Assembly: GCF_013393325.1 (NCBI RefSeq)
Contig: NZ_QJRC01000084.1
Span: 124,001-188,000, forward strand
Direction of reading: 5' to 3'
From: Pseudomonas hunanensis
GTDB taxonomy: Bacteria; Pseudomonadota; Gammaproteobacteria; Pseudomonadales; Pseudomonadaceae
Length of the DNA stretch: 64,000 nucleotides
Shown: positions 60,213 through 64,000 of the stretch, piece by piece
How the letters are laid out: every line of letters starts with the position of its first letter
Position numbering within the stretch: position 1 is the first letter of the stretch
Made by a program: the position numbers and the translations under genes
The notes under the pieces: model-generated
Seen by the model: only the letters and a program-made list of their open reading frames with translations
Told to the model about the DNA's origin: nothing
Database searches by the model: none

Positions 60213-60959
60213 ATGACACTTGTCAAACTGACTTCCGTGGCCGTGCTGGCACTCGCTCTAGGCGCCTGCCAGAGCCTGTTCACGCCCAACTACCGGGCTC
60301 CGCTCGAGGTCAAGCGCGACGCCTGGGAGCATGTCAAACCCGGCTGCAGCGAGCGTGACTGCCCGCTGGTGAATATCGACATGGTCCACTTCCCGGCCCT
60401 GCCCAAGCTCGATGGCATCGTTGAAAAACGCCTGCTGCAATTGACCGAAGACAATCAGCATGGCACCGCGCCAAGCACCCTGCAGGCCTACGAACAGCAA
60501 TACCTGGCCAATGCCGACAAACGTAACAGCAGCTACTTGCAGGCCAAGGTACGCGAGCAGCATGACGGGCTGGTGATCATCGAGTTGTCCAGCTACCTGG
60601 ACAGCGGTGGCGCCCACGGCATGCCGGGGCGTGGCTTCATCAACTACTCGCGCAAGCTGGACAAGGTACTGACCCTGCAGGACATGTTGGTGCCGGGCCA
60701 GGAGGACACCTTCTGGAAAACCGTCGAGGAGTCACACCGCGCCTGGTTGATGAGCGTGGGCATGGACAAGGACGCCGAGTTCGTCAAAACCTGGCCGTTC
60801 AAGAAGTCGCCGCACATCGCCCTGACGTACGGCGCGGTAGTGGTCAAGTACGAGGTCTATGCCATCGCGCCCTACTCCATGGGCCACGTGGAATTGAAGA
60901 TCCCCTACCCACGCCTCAATGGCGTGCTCAAGCCTGAGCTGTTTCCCGGCCGCGGCTGA
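60213..60959 (+). CDS. RsiV-like lipoprotein (DUF3298 domain)
   Basis: A 248-residue lipoprotein with signal peptide MTLVKLTSVAVLALALGAC and lipobox LGAC. The mature part has a DUF4163-like half (VNIDMVHFPALPKLDGIVEK) and a DUF3298 C-terminal half (LSSYLDSGGAHGMPGRGFINY and YEVYAIAPYSMGHVELKIPY), as in the RsiV extracytoplasmic domain, but there is no anti-sigma domain. AGGA lies 6 nt before the ATG. Its 3' end overlaps the convergent cytX gene by 32 bp. A cell-wall-related or lysozyme-binding role is possible only by analogy. Confidence 0.82.
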   Translation: MTLVKLTSVAVLALALGACQSLFTPNYRAPLEVKRDAWEHVKPGCSERDCPLVNIDMVHFPALPKLDGIVEKRLLQLTEDNQHGTAPSTLQAYEQQYLANADKRNSSYLQAKVREQHDGLVIIELSSYLDSGGAHGMPGRGFINYSRKLDKVLTLQDMLVPGQEDTFWKTVEESHRAWLMSVGMDKDAEFVKTWPFKKSPHIALTYGAVVVKYEVYAIAPYSMGHVELKIPYPRLNGVLKPELFPGRG

Positions 60960-62211
60960 GGCTTAGCAGCCCATGCAGCACACCTGCCAGCAGCAATGCT
61001 GGCAGGGTAGCGCCCAGTTCCGGTGCATTAGCGGCAATCAGGTGATAGGCCGCCACACCCGCAAACCAGGCCACCAGCGCTTGCCAGTGCAAGCCATCGA
61101 TTTGCGCAGGCAGGCGACGACGACGGATCACGTAATGGTCCATCAGCACCACACCGAACAGCGGCGCGAATACCGAACCGATCAGCAACAGGAAGTTCTC
61201 ATACTGGGCCAAGGGGGCCAGCAGGGCGATCAAGGTGCACAGCACGCCGATCGCAAGTGCCAGGTGCTCGACCTTCAGCGGCAGCAGCACACCGGTTGAA
61301 ACTGCCGCCGAGTGGATGTCGGCGAAGGCTTTTTCCGACTCATCCAGCAGAATCAGCAGCAACGGGATACCCATGCCGGCCCCCGCCAGCGCCAGCAGCA
61401 GCGCATTGACTTCGCCACTGGCGGCGAAAGCCAGGGTGTAGGCCACGCCCAGGCTCATCAGCCAGGTGTTGCCGATGAAATAGCCCACGACCGTGCCACC
61501 GAACACATGCTTGCCGTTGCGGGCGAAACGCGAGTAGTCGGCAATCAGTGGCAACCAGGACAGCGGCATGGCGATGACGATATCAAAGCCCACCGCCAGG
61601 GACATCGAACCGTCACCCGCGCGGCTCCACAGATCAGCCAGGTCGGCCTTGGCGAACAGGTTCCAGGTGAGCCAGACGCAAGCGCCCAGCAGCAACCAGA
61701 TCCCCCAGGCGCGCAGCACCTTGCGCACGAAGGCCAGTGGCCCGCTGACGGCCAGCAAGGTGGCTAGCGCACCGAAACACAGGGTCCACAGCATCGGGCT
61801 GTTCCAGGCACTCTCCTCACCGAAGGCTCGCGCGCCCAACAGGCTGGCAGCATCGCGCATGACGATGATTTCGAACGCGCCCCAGCCCACCAGTTGCAGC
61901 AGGTTGAGCAACGCCGGCAAACGCGCGCCATGGCTGCCCAGGCTGAGTTTCAACGTGCCCATGGCGGACAGGCCGGTGTCGCTGCCGATCACCCCGGCGG
62001 CGCCCAGCAACAGCACACCGACACCGGTGCCCAGGGCGATGGCCAGCACCGCGCCGGCAAGGCCCAGGCCTGGCGCCAGCATGGCACCGACTTGCAGCAC
62101 CATCAGGCCGATGCCTAGGGAGAACCACAGCGAAAACAGGTCGCGGGCACCGAAGATACGCTGGTGGGTGGGGACCGGGTGGTCGGGGGAGAATTGGCTG
62201 GGTGATGTCAT
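60928..62211 (-). CDS. cytX: Putative hydroxymethylpyrimidine transporter CytX
   Basis: Membrane protein of the NCS1 family, 427 residues with about twelve helices. It has FSLWFSLGIGLMVLQVGAML, LPLIADYSRFARNGKHVFGG (the conserved NCS1 loop) and MDHYVIRRRRL. The position directly downstream of thiC supports CytX, which imports the thiamine pyrimidine precursor, over a cytosine or allantoin permease. It is probably read through from the thiC transcript, since no riboswitch is visible in the 165 bp before it. Confidence 0.85.
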   Translation of the reverse strand: MTSPSQFSPDHPVPTHQRIFGARDLFSLWFSLGIGLMVLQVGAMLAPGLGLAGAVLAIALGTGVGVLLLGAAGVIGSDTGLSAMGTLKLSLGSHGARLPALLNLLQLVGWGAFEIIVMRDAASLLGARAFGEESAWNSPMLWTLCFGALATLLAVSGPLAFVRKVLRAWGIWLLLGACVWLTWNLFAKADLADLWSRAGDGSMSLAVGFDIVIAMPLSWLPLIADYSRFARNGKHVFGGTVVGYFIGNTWLMSLGVAYTLAFAASGEVNALLLALAGAGMGIPLLLILLDESEKAFADIHSAAVSTGVLLPLKVEHLALAIGVLCTLIALLAPLAQYENFLLLIGSVFAPLFGVVLMDHYVIRRRRLPAQIDGLHWQALVAWFAGVAAYHLIAANAPELGATLPALLLAGVLHGLLSLSRGRETAQA

Positions 62212-62268
62212 GGTTGGCGCTCGCCGGCAATGTTGTTGGTGTTCTTGGCAAGGACTTCGTCCTCGAAT

Positions 62269-62348
62269 CGCGACGCAAGGCCGCTCCCACAGTGGCCGCG
62301 CAGGCCTTGAGCCTTGTGCGGTCCCTGTGGGAGCGGCCTTGTGTCGCG
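62269..62348. repeat. Inverted REP pair between thiC and cytX
   Basis: cgcgacgcaaggccgctcccacag (62269-62292) and ctgtgggagcggccttgtgtcgcg (62325-62348) are complementary at 23 of 24 positions. The loop holds a further partial REP. It fills the space between thiC and cytX and may reduce or stabilise read-through. Confidence 0.85.
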
Positions 62349-62351
62349 AAA

Positions 62352-62368
62352 GGGCCGCTAAGCGGCCC
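62352..62368 (-). terminator. Hairpin after thiC
   Basis: gggccgc, taa loop and gcggccc form a perfect 7-bp stem 8 bp after the thiC stop, followed on the minus strand by TTTC. A weak, probably partial terminator. Confidence 0.5.
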
Positions 62369-62376
62369 CAGCGTTC

Positions 62377-64000
<1,624 letters not shown>

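Noticed and set aside
62212..62376. Search for a TPP riboswitch before cytX
   Set aside because: The conserved ctgaga and gaacctgat-type elements are absent; the space is filled by REP arms.

Overview
The window is chromosomal DNA of a Pseudomonas of the P. putida group. The evidence is the high GC content, GC-rich codon use, REP-type repeats with the core cgcgggc...gcccgc...cccacag, and gene orders typical of pseudomonads (livKHMGF, rpsF-rpsR-DUF2232-rplI-dnaB, nnrD-tsaE-amiB-mutL-miaA-hfq-hflX-hflK-hflC, and a nudF-yqiB-cpdA-yqiA-parE cluster as in E. coli). Almost all of it is core genome. Coding density is about 90 percent and most genes lie on the minus strand in tightly coupled operons. 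The ends cut through livF (left) and thiC (right).

Layout. 1-4906: high-affinity branched-chain amino-acid ABC transporter, transcribed leftwards. 5355-7391: NAD salvage (pncB, nadE). 7506-8892: azurin with an ANR-like site, a possible 29-residue small protein, and a LOG-family nucleotide hydrolase. 8936-11236: a YgiQ-type radical SAM protein. 11237-12693: the only clear accessory island. It holds an orphan Rhs core-domain protein with a variable C-terminal domain, bordered by a 36-bp duplication and by a diverged relic of the 3' end of dnaB. 12694-19855: ribosomal protein and replication operon (dnaB, rplI, DUF2232, rpsR, rpsF), then rlmB and rnr. 20128-20389: two identical tRNA-Leu(CAG) genes with promoter and terminator. 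20589-25712: iron transport genes without an ATPase gene, a DUF2867 protein and a chemoreceptor. 25899-28435: purA and hisZ.

28737-38187: the cell-envelope, repair and RNA superoperon, from hflC back to nnrD, with heavy translational coupling. 38253-42386: queG, a TRIC-like membrane protein, orn, rsgA and a small TIR-like protein. 42476-46049: motAB with a near-consensus FliA (sigma-28) promoter and a divergent HDOD protein. 46094-50694: rhodanese, psd, serB and an AhpA/YtjB-type membrane protein. 50773-60027: a lipoprotein, then the topoisomerase IV region (parC, two exported enzymes, parE) and yqiA-cpdA-yqiB-nudF. 60213-64000: an RsiV-like lipoprotein, then the thiamine-pyrimidine genes cytX and thiC.

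The most unusual region is the dnaB-ygiQ interval. The Rhs C-terminal domain carries spaced His-Gly and Ala-Cys motifs after hydrophobic strands, as in clan CD cysteine peptidases. The neighbouring dnaB relic differs from dnaB mainly at synonymous sites, which points to horizontal exchange rather than local decay. A second candidate is the TIR-like protein next to rsgA, in which the position of the catalytic glutamate is a leucine. All functional statements rest on reading the sequence and on family knowledge; no searches were run.
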